Shown here: positions 6,733 to 14,693 of the stretch, in pieces
Layout: each line of letters opens with the position of its first letter
How positions within the stretch are numbered: the stretch's first letter is position 1
Origin: an uncultured Clostridia bacterium
GTDB lineage: Bacteria; Bacillota; Clostridia; TANB77; CAG-508
Direction: 5' to 3'
DNA: 22,794 nucleotides
Assembly (NCBI GenBank): GCA_944393455.1
Contig: CALYAH010000049.1
Location: forward strand, 1 to 22,794
The notes under the pieces: model-generated
The model's database searches: none
What the model was told of the DNA's origin: nothing
Seen by the model: the letters and a program-made list of their open reading frames with translations, nothing else
Translations under genes and position numbers: made by a program

Positions 6733-9015
6733 CTATTTTCTTGCAAATTTTCTTTCTATATCATACTTTGTCATTTTTATTACTGTTGGTCTTCCATGTG
6801 GGCATGTAAACGGATTTGGTAATCTCAATAATTGATCCATTAAATTTTCTACTTCTTCTGTTGTCAGTGCCATATTTGCTTTTACAGCTGCTTTACAAGC
6901 CACAGTTGCTATAAATTTCTCTTCCTTTTCTTGTTTTGCTGTTCTTGCCACTGTATTGATTTCATCTAATGTCTCTAAAAATAATTCTTTGGTATCTAAA
7001 TCAATGCATACTGTTGGTACTCCAGTTAGTTTTATTGTATTTTCTCCAAACTCTTCTAGAGTAAATCCTGCTTGCTCAAACATTTTCATATTGTCTTTTG
7101 CAATATCCATCTCTTTATGTGTTAATGTAATAACATCTGGTAATAATAACATTTGCGAATCTTTTGCCGTATCACTGTAATAATTTTTCTTGACTTTTTC
7201 ATACATAATTCTTTCATGTGCTGCATGTTGATCTAATATATACATTTCATTATCTATTTCTAATATAATATAAGTTTTAAATACAATTCCTATAAATTTA
7301 TAAATTGGTTTTTTAAATTCTTCTTGTGTTTCGAAAACAGATATATTATCTTTTATAATATCTACTGCGCTTATTTTATTTTCTTCAGCAGTTTTTTCCT
7401 CTTTTTCTTGTATTGGTGCTTTACCAAACATTTTTGCATACATTTCGTTAAAATCTTCTGAAACTACTTGTGGATTATTATTTAATTCCTCCATTTTTTC
7501 TTTTATCTGTTTAAATTCTTCTTGTACTTCTGTATTTTCTATTTTTTCAATTACAGAATGAGTATCTTCTACTGGTTCTTTTTCTTTCTCTTCTTCCTTT
7601 TCTTCTTTTATGTCTTCTTTCTCTTGTTTTTCAAGATGATATGCCTCTTCTGGCTCTTTTAATGTTATTGGTGTTATATTTTTTTCTTTTAATTCATTTT
7701 CAAGTTTAGCTTTCATTTGTTTTAATTGTTCTAAAACATCAGAGGTGTCAATTGGCTCTCCTGTCGTTCCCTGCATTTCGTTTGCTTGTTCATTTTCTAC
7801 TGTTTTTTTACTATTATACACATCTTCTAAAATGTTAGTTTTAATTTTACTTTCTTCATCAGTATAGTTCTCAATTTGTTTTTCATTTTGCTTTCTAAAA
7901 GAAAATAGTCCTCCTTGACTTTCTTTTTTAGATTCTTTTAAGTTTTTTAATCTTTCTTCAAAACTTTCTGCTCTTCTATCCATCATATTTGCTGTTTCCA
8001 CAGTTTTTTCTGTGTTAGCAACAAGCTCACCTTTTAGCAATGTGTCTTTTATAGCATGATATATTGCTTGAAAAATCTTATTTTCCTCTTGGAAGCGAAC
8101 TTCTAATTTAGCTGGATGTACATTAACATCTACTTTGGCTGGGTTCATTTCTATATTTAAAACTACAAATCCAAATTTTCCTATCGGAATCAGCCCTTTA
8201 TATGCTTGTTCTGTTGCTGCTGTTAATGTTTTATCTTTTATATATCTTTTGTTAACAAAAAATAATTGATTAGAACGATTTGACCTTGAAATTTCTGGTT
8301 TTCCAATTACTCCTGTAATATTTATATCTTCATATTTATAAGAAACTTCCATAATACTATTTGCAACATCTTTTCCATAAATACTATAAATAACACTTTT
8401 TAAATCTCCACTACCATTTGTTTGAATAACTGTTTTTCCTGTATTTATTAATTTGATTGCAATATTAGGATTTACTAATGCAATTCTAGTAATAACATCT
8501 TCTATATATCCTGATTCTGTATAATCTTTTTTCAAGAATTTATATCTTACAGGTGTATTAAAAAATAAATTTCTTACAGTAATAGTTGTTCCTGTTCTAC
8601 AACCAGTTTCTTCCTTTTCTAAAACATTCCCAGCTTCCACTACAACTCTATATCCTATTTGTTGACTTTCTGTTTTAGATATTAATTCTACATTACTAAT
8701 TGCTGCAATACTAGCTAATGCTTCCCCTCTAAATCCCATTGATGTTACTGTGTCCAAGTCATCTGCTGACCTTATTTTACTGGTTGCATGTCTTTCAAAA
8801 GCTATTTCTAAATCATCCTGTGCAATTCCTTTTCCATTGTCTGTTACTTTTATGTATGAAATCCCTCCATTTTTGATTTCAACTGTTATATTAGTTGCTC
8901 CTGCATCTATTGAGTTTTCTACCATTTCTTTTATAACAGACGCTGGTCTTTCTATAACTTCGCCTGCGGCTATTTTATTTATTGTTAATTCATCTAATAA
9001 AACTATATTTCCCAT
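6733..9015 (-). CDS. mutL: DNA mismatch repair protein MutL with endonuclease motif
   Basis: MutL links mismatch recognition by MutS to strand removal. The N-terminal GHKL ATPase is complete: IAAGEVIERPASVIKEMVENSIDAG, TDNGKGI, the ATP-lid motif GFRGEALASI, and later NVHPAKLEVRF. A long, very Glu/Lys-rich linker fills about residues 340-560. The C-terminal domain carries DQHAAHERIMYE (about 595-606), the metal-binding endonuclease motif of MutL proteins that nick DNA, plus ACKAAVKA and CPHGRPT. I prefer the start at 9015 (MGNIVLL): GGAGG overlaps an earlier ATG at 9027 and is correctly spaced for the later one. The linker is unusually long and acidic, though linkers vary widely. No mutS lies in the window. 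Confidence 0.95.
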   Translation of the reverse strand: MGNIVLLDELTINKIAAGEVIERPASVIKEMVENSIDAGATNITVEIKNGGISYIKVTDNGKGIAQDDLEIAFERHATSKIRSADDLDTVTSMGFRGEALASIAAISNVELISKTESQQIGYRVVVEAGNVLEKEETGCRTGTTITVRNLFFNTPVRYKFLKKDYTESGYIEDVITRIALVNPNIAIKLINTGKTVIQTNGSGDLKSVIYSIYGKDVANSIMEVSYKYEDINITGVIGKPEISRSNRSNQLFFVNKRYIKDKTLTAATEQAYKGLIPIGKFGFVVLNIEMNPAKVDVNVHPAKLEVRFQEENKIFQAIYHAIKDTLLKGELVANTEKTVETANMMDRRAESFEERLKNLKESKKESQGGLFSFRKQNEKQIENYTDEESKIKTNILEDVYNSKKTVENEQANEMQGTTGEPIDTSDVLEQLKQMKAKLENELKEKNITPITLKEPEEAYHLEKQEKEDIKEEKEEEKEKEPVEDTHSVIEKIENTEVQEEFKQIKEKMEELNNNPQVVSEDFNEMYAKMFGKAPIQEKEEKTAEENKISAVDIIKDNISVFETQEEFKKPIYKFIGIVFKTYIILEIDNEMYILDQHAAHERIMYEKVKKNYYSDTAKDSQMLLLPDVITLTHKEMDIAKDNMKMFEQAGFTLEEFGENTIKLTGVPTVCIDLDTKELFLETLDEINTVARTAKQEKEEKFIATVACKAAVKANMALTTEEVENLMDQLLRLPNPFTCPHGRPTVIKMTKYDIERKFARK

Positions 9016-9055
9016 ATCTTCCTCCATTTTTTATCCTATTGTACCTTTGGGTCTT

Positions 9056-9085
9056 ATTATATCATTACTTTTTCAATTTTGTATA
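9056..9085 (-). promoter_or_regulatory. candidate promoter for mutL unit
   Basis: On the minus strand, TATACA (9085-9080), an 18-base spacer and a perfect TATAAT (9061-9056) lie about 40 bases before the mutL start, beyond the secF terminator. The -35 matches four of six positions. Confidence 0.4.
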
Positions 9086-9166
9086 GCTTTTTCATAAAAA
9101 ATTCATTTTTATATTTATTCATAAGTTACTGTTCAGCCTTAATTAAAATTTATATTTAAAATTAAT

Positions 9167-9203
9167 AAAAATTTCGTAAAGTTTAGAACTCTACGAAATT
9201 TTT
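9167..9203 (-). terminator. rho-independent terminator after secF
   Basis: Arms of 17 bases (9167-9183 and 9187-9203, core TTTCGTA/TACGAAA) have a single mismatch and a 3-base loop, flanked by A and T runs so that it could work in both directions. It begins 8 bases beyond the secF stop. Confidence 0.85.
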
Positions 9204-9210
9204 GTCTTTT

Positions 9211-9882
9211 CTATTTTTTATTTTTATTTTCTTTTTCTTTTTTTATTCCTAATTCTTTTTCAAATTTGGTAGTCATTCCAATTAGTGTTAATAAATATAC
9301 TGCAATGACCATAGGTATAGTTAATCTTCCAATTGGTATCCTTGTAATAGCAATAACACTTAGTAATAGAGCTTGTGCTATTATTGAAACAATTACTGTT
9401 TTTAATACAGTCTTTGCTATTCCTAGTTTTTTATATCTTACAGCCATATATACTAAAGTTATAATTGTTGCTATTGTAAAAGGTATGATATATGGTTTTA
9501 CTATATCTCTTCCTCTTGTATGTGGAATTGTAACAATTTCTGTACTATCTGCTTCTATTTCTGTTTCATATTTCTCATTTATTTTATTTACTAAATTTTG
9601 TTTTTGTTCTTCTGTAATCTCTTTTGCTATAATTCTAACTGAATCTTCAAAAACTTCTACTTTTTGAATTATTACAGATTGATCTGGAATAGTTTCATTT
9701 GTAATTTCTTTTATGTCTGAAACTTCAAAATCTTTTCCTAAATATAATTCTACTCTTTTAGTTTCTTCATATCTTAAGTCAAAGTTTAATCCTATTGTTA
9801 ATGTTATAACTGCTCCTACTATTATGATAAGTGCAATGATTGCAAATACTATTTTTTGTTTTTTTGTTATATTTTTCATCAC
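9211..9882 (-). CDS. secF: SecF-like protein translocase subunit (short, divergent)
   Basis: The SecDF complex uses the proton gradient to help pull exported proteins through SecYEG. This 223-residue protein has one N-terminal membrane segment (about 10-30), an external loop with GKDFEVSDIKEI and an about 110-residue soluble part, then three to four C-terminal segments (about 132-210). It is shorter than a standard SecF (about 300 residues) and the usual SecF motifs are weak. The assignment rests mainly on layout and on its place 12 bases after secD. The start is probably GTG at 9882, eight bases after AGGAGG, with an ATG as the next codon. Confidence 0.78.
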   Translation of the reverse strand: MMKNITKKQKIVFAIIALIIIVGAVITLTIGLNFDLRYEETKRVELYLGKDFEVSDIKEITNETIPDQSVIIQKVEVFEDSVRIIAKEITEEQKQNLVNKINEKYETEIEADSTEIVTIPHTRGRDIVKPYIIPFTIATIITLVYMAVRYKKLGIAKTVLKTVIVSIIAQALLLSVIAITRIPIGRLTIPMVIAVYLLTLIGMTTKFEKELGIKKEKENKNKK

Positions 9883-9894
9883 TATATCTACCTC

Positions 9895-11358
9895 CTATTT
9901 ACTAGCTTTTATTTTTAAGATACTATTTGTTACTATAAAGTTATACAATGCAATTAATGCGATTCCCCAAAACATTACCATACCAAAGCTACTAATAGGA
10001 CTCCAATTGATAAAGCAGAATGTTATAACTGCTATACAAATTGGTACTATTTTTATAAAGAATTCTTTGTATGTTTCTTTTGTTTTATTTGTTACAGTCT
10101 TATCGTCTACTTTTTCATCTTTTAATTTTGATAATAATTTATTTATAAATATATAATTTAATATTAATACAATTGCTATTCCAAATATTCCTTCAATTGA
10201 TAATACCACATTTGCATATCTAATTACTAGCACGAATATAGAAGCTAGACCAACATATGAAACTGCGCTTAATAATCCAAATACTTTATATCTAATTACA
10301 AGAATTATCAAAGCTATAGCAACTATTACCGCCATTACATATACTACTATTTTCAATTCATTGTTTGTAATATCTGATAATACATATTCATTTTCACTTA
10401 CTTCATATTTTACTGGTATTTCTCCGTTATCTAATACAATTGCCATGCTTGATGCTTGTTCTACATAGTTTTGTAATGTTTTACTATCTGTTGTGCTACT
10501 TCCTATTGATAATTGCATTTCTCCTGTTTTTATAGTTTCATCAAAACTTGTAGTCATTACTTCTTGATCATCTATTTTCATTGTTATGGTTTTTTCAGTT
10601 GTTTCCTCTGTTGCTGTTTCTTCACTGCTTTCAGTATTTTCTGTATTTTCTGTATTTTCTGCATTTTCGGTATTTTCTGTGTTATCTGTGCTTTCTGTTT
10701 TTACATATTTATTACTTATATCTTCTAATTTTTTAGCACCTTCTTTTGTAAATTCTATGTTTAGATAAACTGCTGTTCCTGAAGATGTAGTTCCTGTAGT
10801 TGAGTCTGAACCATACATTACATTTGACAATTTTATGTCATTGTTGTCCATTAATACTTCTTTTGTTTCAGTATCTATAATTTCAAAATTTCCAGGTGTA
10901 CCTATATTACTTACCACTGAATCTGTTTGATCATTTTCTGGAATTTCTATTACAATGTCTCCTGTTTGTTTATCTAATTTTATAATATAATTATCTACTC
11001 CTAATTTTTTTAACCTTTTTTCAATTATATTTTTAGACTTTGTATAGTTTTCTTCTGTTAATATGTCTTGTGAATTAGCTGGTGTTTCCTCTTTTGTATA
11101 TCCTTTTTCAGCTAATTGTTCATCTGTTAATTCTTCTGTTTCTTCTACTTCATTTCCTTCTGAATCTTTTATTATAGTGTTTGTTGAATCATCCACTTTT
11201 AATCTTATATTTCTACTTCCTTTTAAGTCCATTGCATAAGAATAATCTTTTACTTTGTCAGACATTCTATTTTGAACTTGGATATAAACTCCTCCAAAAG
11301 CTATCATTGTAACTAATACAATTGCTAGTATAATTGTTAATATTTTTACCTTCTTCAT
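9895..11358 (-). CDS. secD: SecD-like protein translocase subunit
   Basis: About 487 residues: an N-terminal membrane segment (about 5-25), a large external region containing SecD-type sequences (GSRNIRLKVD, NIIEKRLKKLGVDNYIIKL, IVIEIP, IGTPGNFEIID), and about five C-terminal membrane segments. The start is the ATG at 11358 (MKKVKIL), since GGAGG lies seven bases before it. An upstream in-frame ATG at 11391 would overlap the HD gene and has no ribosome binding site. A run of about eight 9-base units (10,631-10,702) encodes an Asn/Thr/Glu low-complexity stretch (about residues 219-243) within the external domain. SecD and the following SecF form one operon with the HD hydrolase. Confidence 0.85.
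   Translation of the reverse strand: MKKVKILTIILAIVLVTMIAFGGVYIQVQNRMSDKVKDYSYAMDLKGSRNIRLKVDDSTNTIIKDSEGNEVEETEELTDEQLAEKGYTKEETPANSQDILTEENYTKSKNIIEKRLKKLGVDNYIIKLDKQTGDIVIEIPENDQTDSVVSNIGTPGNFEIIDTETKEVLMDNNDIKLSNVMYGSDSTTGTTSSGTAVYLNIEFTKEGAKKLEDISNKYVKTESTDNTENTENAENTENTENTESSEETATEETTEKTITMKIDDQEVMTTSFDETIKTGEMQLSIGSSTTDSKTLQNYVEQASSMAIVLDNGEIPVKYEVSENEYVLSDITNNELKIVVYVMAVIVAIALIILVIRYKVFGLLSAVSYVGLASIFVLVIRYANVVLSIEGIFGIAIVLILNYIFINKLLSKLKDEKVDDKTVTNKTKETYKEFFIKIVPICIAVITFCFINWSPISSFGMVMFWGIALIALYNFIVTNSILKIKASK
10631..10702. repeat. 9-bp tandem repeat inside secD (Glu-Asn-Thr units)
   Basis: Eight 9-base units, variants of TCTGTATTT on the plus strand, lie end to end. In secD they encode repeats of Glu-Asn-Thr and close variants. 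Units near 10,631-10,675 are almost identical and the last ones have drifted. Confidence 0.8.
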
Positions 11359-11371
11359 GATATTTCCTCCA

Positions 11372-12031
11372 TTATAATAATTTTGTTCCATTTATAACTA
11401 ATTCAAACCATATTTTTAGATACTTTGCTGCATATTTACTCATCATTGTTCTGTCCATAAATATTTCAAAATAGTCTAATACTGGACATAGCTTTGTATC
11501 GATTGTTAAATCTAATAATATTCTTCTATTTTCACTATCTAGTTTCAAATCCGCATTGGTTACTGCATAATTAACTCTATCATGAATATCAAATGTTGAA
11601 AGATTTTTATTGGTAACTCTATCTCTATGAACATCTGACTTATCAGCTAGAATAATTGCTGCTGATATATCACTTACTGCTGTTCCTGTTTTCTCATCGT
11701 GATTTCCTATTGCCATCATAATTTCTGTTCTTTCTTCTACTGGCATTCCCATGTCTTTTAAAATATTATAAGCTATAATTGCTCCACTATGAGCATGGTC
11801 TGTTCGATTTACACAATTTCCTATATCATGTAAATAGCCTGCTATTCTTGTTAATTCTACCGTTCTTTCAGGATATCCTAGTTTTTCCAAAATATCTCCT
11901 GCTCTTTTTGATACAATAGAAATATGTCTATGGCTATGCTCGGTATAGCCTAATCCATCCAGTTGTTTTTGAGCTCCTTTTATTAAAGCCTCAACTTCCT
12001 CATTTTTTCTGACATCGTCTAACGTAACCAT
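11372..12031 (-). CDS. HD-domain phosphohydrolase
   Basis: A 219-residue soluble metal-dependent HD-family hydrolase. The metal ligands are visible: H36, the HD doublet in GYLHDIGN (H68-D69), H79/H81, NHDEK (H111) and D130 in LADKSD. Substrate cannot be predicted from sequence; family members cleave nucleotides or phosphoesters. GGAGGAGGAG precedes the ATG at 12031. It is 13 bases upstream of secD and shares a promoter with secD-secF, an arrangement I recall from other clostridia. Confidence 0.88.
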   Translation of the reverse strand: MVTLDDVRKNEEVEALIKGAQKQLDGLGYTEHSHRHISIVSKRAGDILEKLGYPERTVELTRIAGYLHDIGNCVNRTDHAHSGAIIAYNILKDMGMPVEERTEIMMAIGNHDEKTGTAVSDISAAIILADKSDVHRDRVTNKNLSTFDIHDRVNYAVTNADLKLDSENRRILLDLTIDTKLCPVLDYFEIFMDRTMMSKYAAKYLKIWFELVINGTKLL

Positions 12032-12061
12032 TTTGCTCCTCCTCCTATTTAGTCTTTTTAG

Positions 12062-12090
12062 ATTTTATATTAAAATGGAAAAAATATCAA
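12062..12090 (-). promoter_or_regulatory. candidate sigma-A promoter for HD-secD-secF operon
   Basis: On the minus strand, TTGATA (12090-12085), a 17-base spacer and TAAAAT (12067-12062) lie 30 bases before the HD gene start. The gap to the surface-protein operon is only 72 bases and shows no convincing GC-rich terminator, so some read-through from upstream is possible. Confidence 0.55.
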
Positions 12091-12103
12091 CTATTTTATT
12101 ATA

Positions 12104-13445
12104 TTATTTTCTATTATTTGTCCCAACATCTTGATTCCAATAATCAATAATATATTGTTTTTCTGTTTTTGGAATTAATGCCATTCTATATCCACCAATT
12201 GGTTTATCATGTGCATATACCGCTTCTTCTCCATCAGAACTAACCTTCTGCCACCCCACGTTTTTTACCCATATTTGATAAACAATTGAATAATAAGATT
12301 CATCTTTTAGTTTCATTTTAATTCCGGATATTCCAAAAAGATATTGATTAGCTATTTCTTGCGGAATTGCTTCTCCTCCTAAAGCTTTATTTCCTGCACG
12401 ATTTACTCCGGTCTCCACCTATCACTAAATTATGTTTCTTATTTATATAGATTAAATCACCTGTTGCCATAGAAGCATATGTATCTGGTCCTGGATTATA
12501 TCCATAATAATATCTATTTTCATAACTATATCCTGAACCTTTTATTCCTTCTCCCCAATAGGTATGTATATAATTTTGTACTTGTATAAAATCTTTTTCT
12601 ATTGCGCCTTCTGTTAAAAGTGAAAACATCTCTGCTGTTTCAATTCCATTTTCTAAAACTGTTTCCTTTCCTGCTATTTCATAGTTACAATTTCCAAATG
12701 ACCATTTTGTTTTTTGATTAAACGCTCCATATTTTATTTCTATATTAGTAGCTTTTGTTATATTAATATCTACTTGTGCTACATTTTGTGCAAAGTCTGT
12801 GATTTTAAAAGGGTAAGATACATTACTTGCAAATTCTTTTGATAAAATCAATTTATCTTCCGATAACTCCCAGCCTTTCACTGTTCTTATTTTCTCATTC
12901 GCTTTTAAATTTGCTATCACTTTTCCATCTTGTTCTACTTCTTGTGTAAAACCTATTATTGGCGCTGTGTTATCAATTTGTATATTAGTGTTTATAATTG
13001 TTTCTTGATTAATATTATCTGAAATATCTTTTATTGTTCCTTCTTTTATTTTTATTTTTAAAACACCATCTCCTAATACTTTATTTAATTTCACATCATA
13101 TATAATCATTTTACTTGTTCCTGTACTTTTTCTTATTTCAAAAACTTCTGGTACAACTTCTTCTTCTCCTACTAAAATTTTTATATTTTCTTGATTAAAA
13201 TAATTTTCTAAAATATTACTTTCTATTACTTTTATTTTCGCAGTTATTGTATGTGTTTGATTGGCATAGTTTTCATATAATTGATTCGTATTTTGTATCA
13301 TCATAAGTTCAATTTTTGGTGGAATTAAATCAACTTTTATATGAGCAATTGTATTAGTATATTCTATAACATATTTTGCATAAATATTTGTACTAATTAT
13401 TATTATGCTCAAAAAAGTAAGTAAAAAAACAATTCTTTTTTTCAT
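12104..13445 (-). CDS. large exported surface protein with ChW-like repeat, apparent +1 frameshift
   Basis: Read across a one-base frame change at 12,408-12,410, this is a 446-residue exported protein. It has a signal peptide ending in NIYA|KY (about residue 24), a beta-rich region with Ig-like features (for example IDNTAPIIGF, near 177-186), a Tyr/Gly-rich stretch (HTYWGEGIKGSGYSYENRYY), and at the C-terminus a segment like the clostridial ChW repeat (IWVKNVGWQKVSSDGEEAVY, then GYRMALIP). The zero frame reads Gly-Gly-Asp-Arg(CGG) and stops 21-23 bases later. Skipping the C gives Gly-Gly-Asp-Gly-Val-Asn-Arg and an open frame to 12,104. AGGAGGTG precedes the start. It is the last gene of the TasA-like operon. 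The function is unknown; a wall-associated adhesin or matrix part is an inference. Confidence 0.78.
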
Positions 13446-13466
13446 TTTTATTACACCTCCTATTTT

Positions 13467-14060
13467 TTATTTCCCGATTGTATAAATTTCAAAATTATAT
13501 TCTTTTATATTTTTTCCATCTTTTGTATCTTGCTCATCTTCTTTTGGATCTACTTCATATTTCCATTCCCAAAAAATTCGAATTTTTATTGTTTGATTTT
13601 TTATTATTTCTCCTTTTAGTTCTTCTTGTAAATTTTCTAATGTACTATACTTTTCCCCTGTTTCACTTATATAAAATTGAAGATTCTTTGGTTTTACATT
13701 TTTACTAATAAATCCTATTTGATATTTCAAATCTTGGTTTGAAGTTAATACAATCTCAAAGTCTCCATTTGTTCCTGGTTCTATTTTCTCATTTATTAAA
13801 TTTTTTGTATTTATAGTTTGCATTAAATTAATTTCTTGATAAACTCTTTTTTGTTTAGAAACTTTTATATTATACTGATTTGTTTTTTCGCTTTCTTCTT
13901 TTGCTTTACTCATATTAAATTGACTGAATATTTTAAAAAAGATTAAATCATCTTGGAATTTGAAATTCTTTGATTTAGTAATTAAAAAAAGTGACATTAA
14001 AATAATAATAAAAATTAGAATTAAACTCACAATTATTTTTGTTTCTTTTCTTCGCTTCAT
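13467..14060 (-). CDS. TasA/camelysin-like membrane-anchored protein (paralogue of the 14,694-15,287 gene)
   Basis: A 197-residue protein with one N-terminal membrane segment (about 9-28) and no obvious signal-peptidase site, so it may stay anchored. From about residue 60 it aligns with the first gene of the operon: QxxxTINxxx, KIEPGTNGDFEIVL (matching KIAPGTSGSFNIIV), PKNLQFYI (matching PANLKFIY), an LxxxLxGxI stretch, and an identical WEWKYE. This pattern resembles TasA/CalY-type fibre proteins. AAGGAGG precedes the start, nine bases after the previous gene. The two copies probably arose by duplication and diverged. Confidence 0.75.
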   Translation of the reverse strand: MKRRKETKIIVSLILIFIIILMSLFLITKSKNFKFQDDLIFFKIFSQFNMSKAKEESEKTNQYNIKVSKQKRVYQEINLMQTINTKNLINEKIEPGTNGDFEIVLTSNQDLKYQIGFISKNVKPKNLQFYISETGEKYSTLENLQEELKGEIIKNQTIKIRIFWEWKYEVDPKEDEQDTKDGKNIKEYNFEIYTIGK

Positions 14061-14069
14061 CGTGCCTCC

Positions 14070-14564
14070 TTAAACCTTTTTTTGTTCTGAGTGCACTTTG
14101 ATTTGTATGTCTTGAATAATCTCTTGTACATCTTTTTTACTACACATAATTTCTATTTTATAATGATGCTCTTGTTTTTCTTCTTTTGAAAGTAAAAATC
14201 GTTCTGTCTTATTATTTTCAAAATCAATTTCTCTTTCTTCTTTATAAATTTTTAAAAAAATGTTTTCATTTATATTAGATAATATTTCTATATCATATTC
14301 TAAATCTACTTCTGTAATATTTCCTGCTTCGTCATAATTTTTTACTACAAAATCATAATAAGCTTTTTCTTCTGTTCTTTTTATGTCAATTATTGGATTG
14401 TTTTCCACCTCTAAAATTGGTTTAGCAATTTTGGTTTTTGTATCAATATTTATTTTACTAAATTCTTTTCCCATACTAAATCCTGAAAAAAAGAAAATAA
14501 TTACCATACTAATAATTATAATAAGTGTTATTTCTCTCTTTCTCTGTTTTATCTTGTCTTTCAT
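14070..14564 (-). CDS. exported/anchored protein of the TasA-like operon
   Basis: A 164-residue protein with a basic N-terminus, a membrane segment at about 12-30 and a soluble beta-rich domain outside. The segment after the membrane (KTKIAKPILEVEN, then AYYDFVVKNYDEAGNITEVDLEYDIEI) resembles the small camelysin/SipW-dependent-type proteins in clostridial genomes, from memory. No AXA cleavage site is clear. It lies between two TasA-like genes and is preceded by GGAGGGAG. A role in assembling or anchoring the same surface structure is an inference. Confidence 0.7.
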   Translation of the reverse strand: MKDKIKQRKREITLIIIISMVIIFFFSGFSMGKEFSKINIDTKTKIAKPILEVENNPIIDIKRTEEKAYYDFVVKNYDEAGNITEVDLEYDIEILSNINENIFLKIYKEEREIDFENNKTERFLLSKEEKQEHHYKIEIMCSKKDVQEIIQDIQIKVHSEQKKV

Positions 14565-14589
14565 TCTTCTCCCTCCTATTTATACTTTT

Positions 14590-14630
14590 AAGTGGGAAAA
14601 TTAAAATTTAACATTTTGCTTTTCCCACTT
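14590..14630 (-). promoter_or_regulatory. intercistronic hairpin between first and second genes of the TasA-like operon
   Basis: Perfect 11-bp arms, AAGTGGGAAAA (14590-14600) and TTTTCCCACTT (14620-14630), enclose a 19-base loop. TATAC/GTATA extends the pairing. On the minus strand no T-run follows directly, so it does not look like a full terminator. It may stabilise or process the mRNA so that the first gene is expressed more than the rest. Confidence 0.65.
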
Positions 14631-14693
14631 GTGTATAAAGGTAAATATTCCATTTTCAATTCTCTATAATTTTTATTTTATACTTTTGTGTTC

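Noticed and set aside
9028..9166. A small gene between secF and mutL on the plus strand (8,750-9,097)
   Set aside because: It is a shadow of the mutL N-terminus and has no ribosome binding site.
10513..10768. Plus-strand reading frames rich in Phe/Cys/Ser opposite secD
   Set aside because: They are antisense shadows of the 9-bp Glu-Asn-Thr repeat and show no ribosome binding site or family motif.
11356..11391. secD start at 11391 (11 extra residues)
   Set aside because: It would overlap the HD gene and has no ribosome binding site. GGAGG lies seven bases before the ATG at 11358.
12104..12418. A separate small gene starting at a GTG
   Set aside because: The start lies inside the upstream frame and the protein continues the surface protein's C-terminus; a frame change explains both pieces better than two genes.
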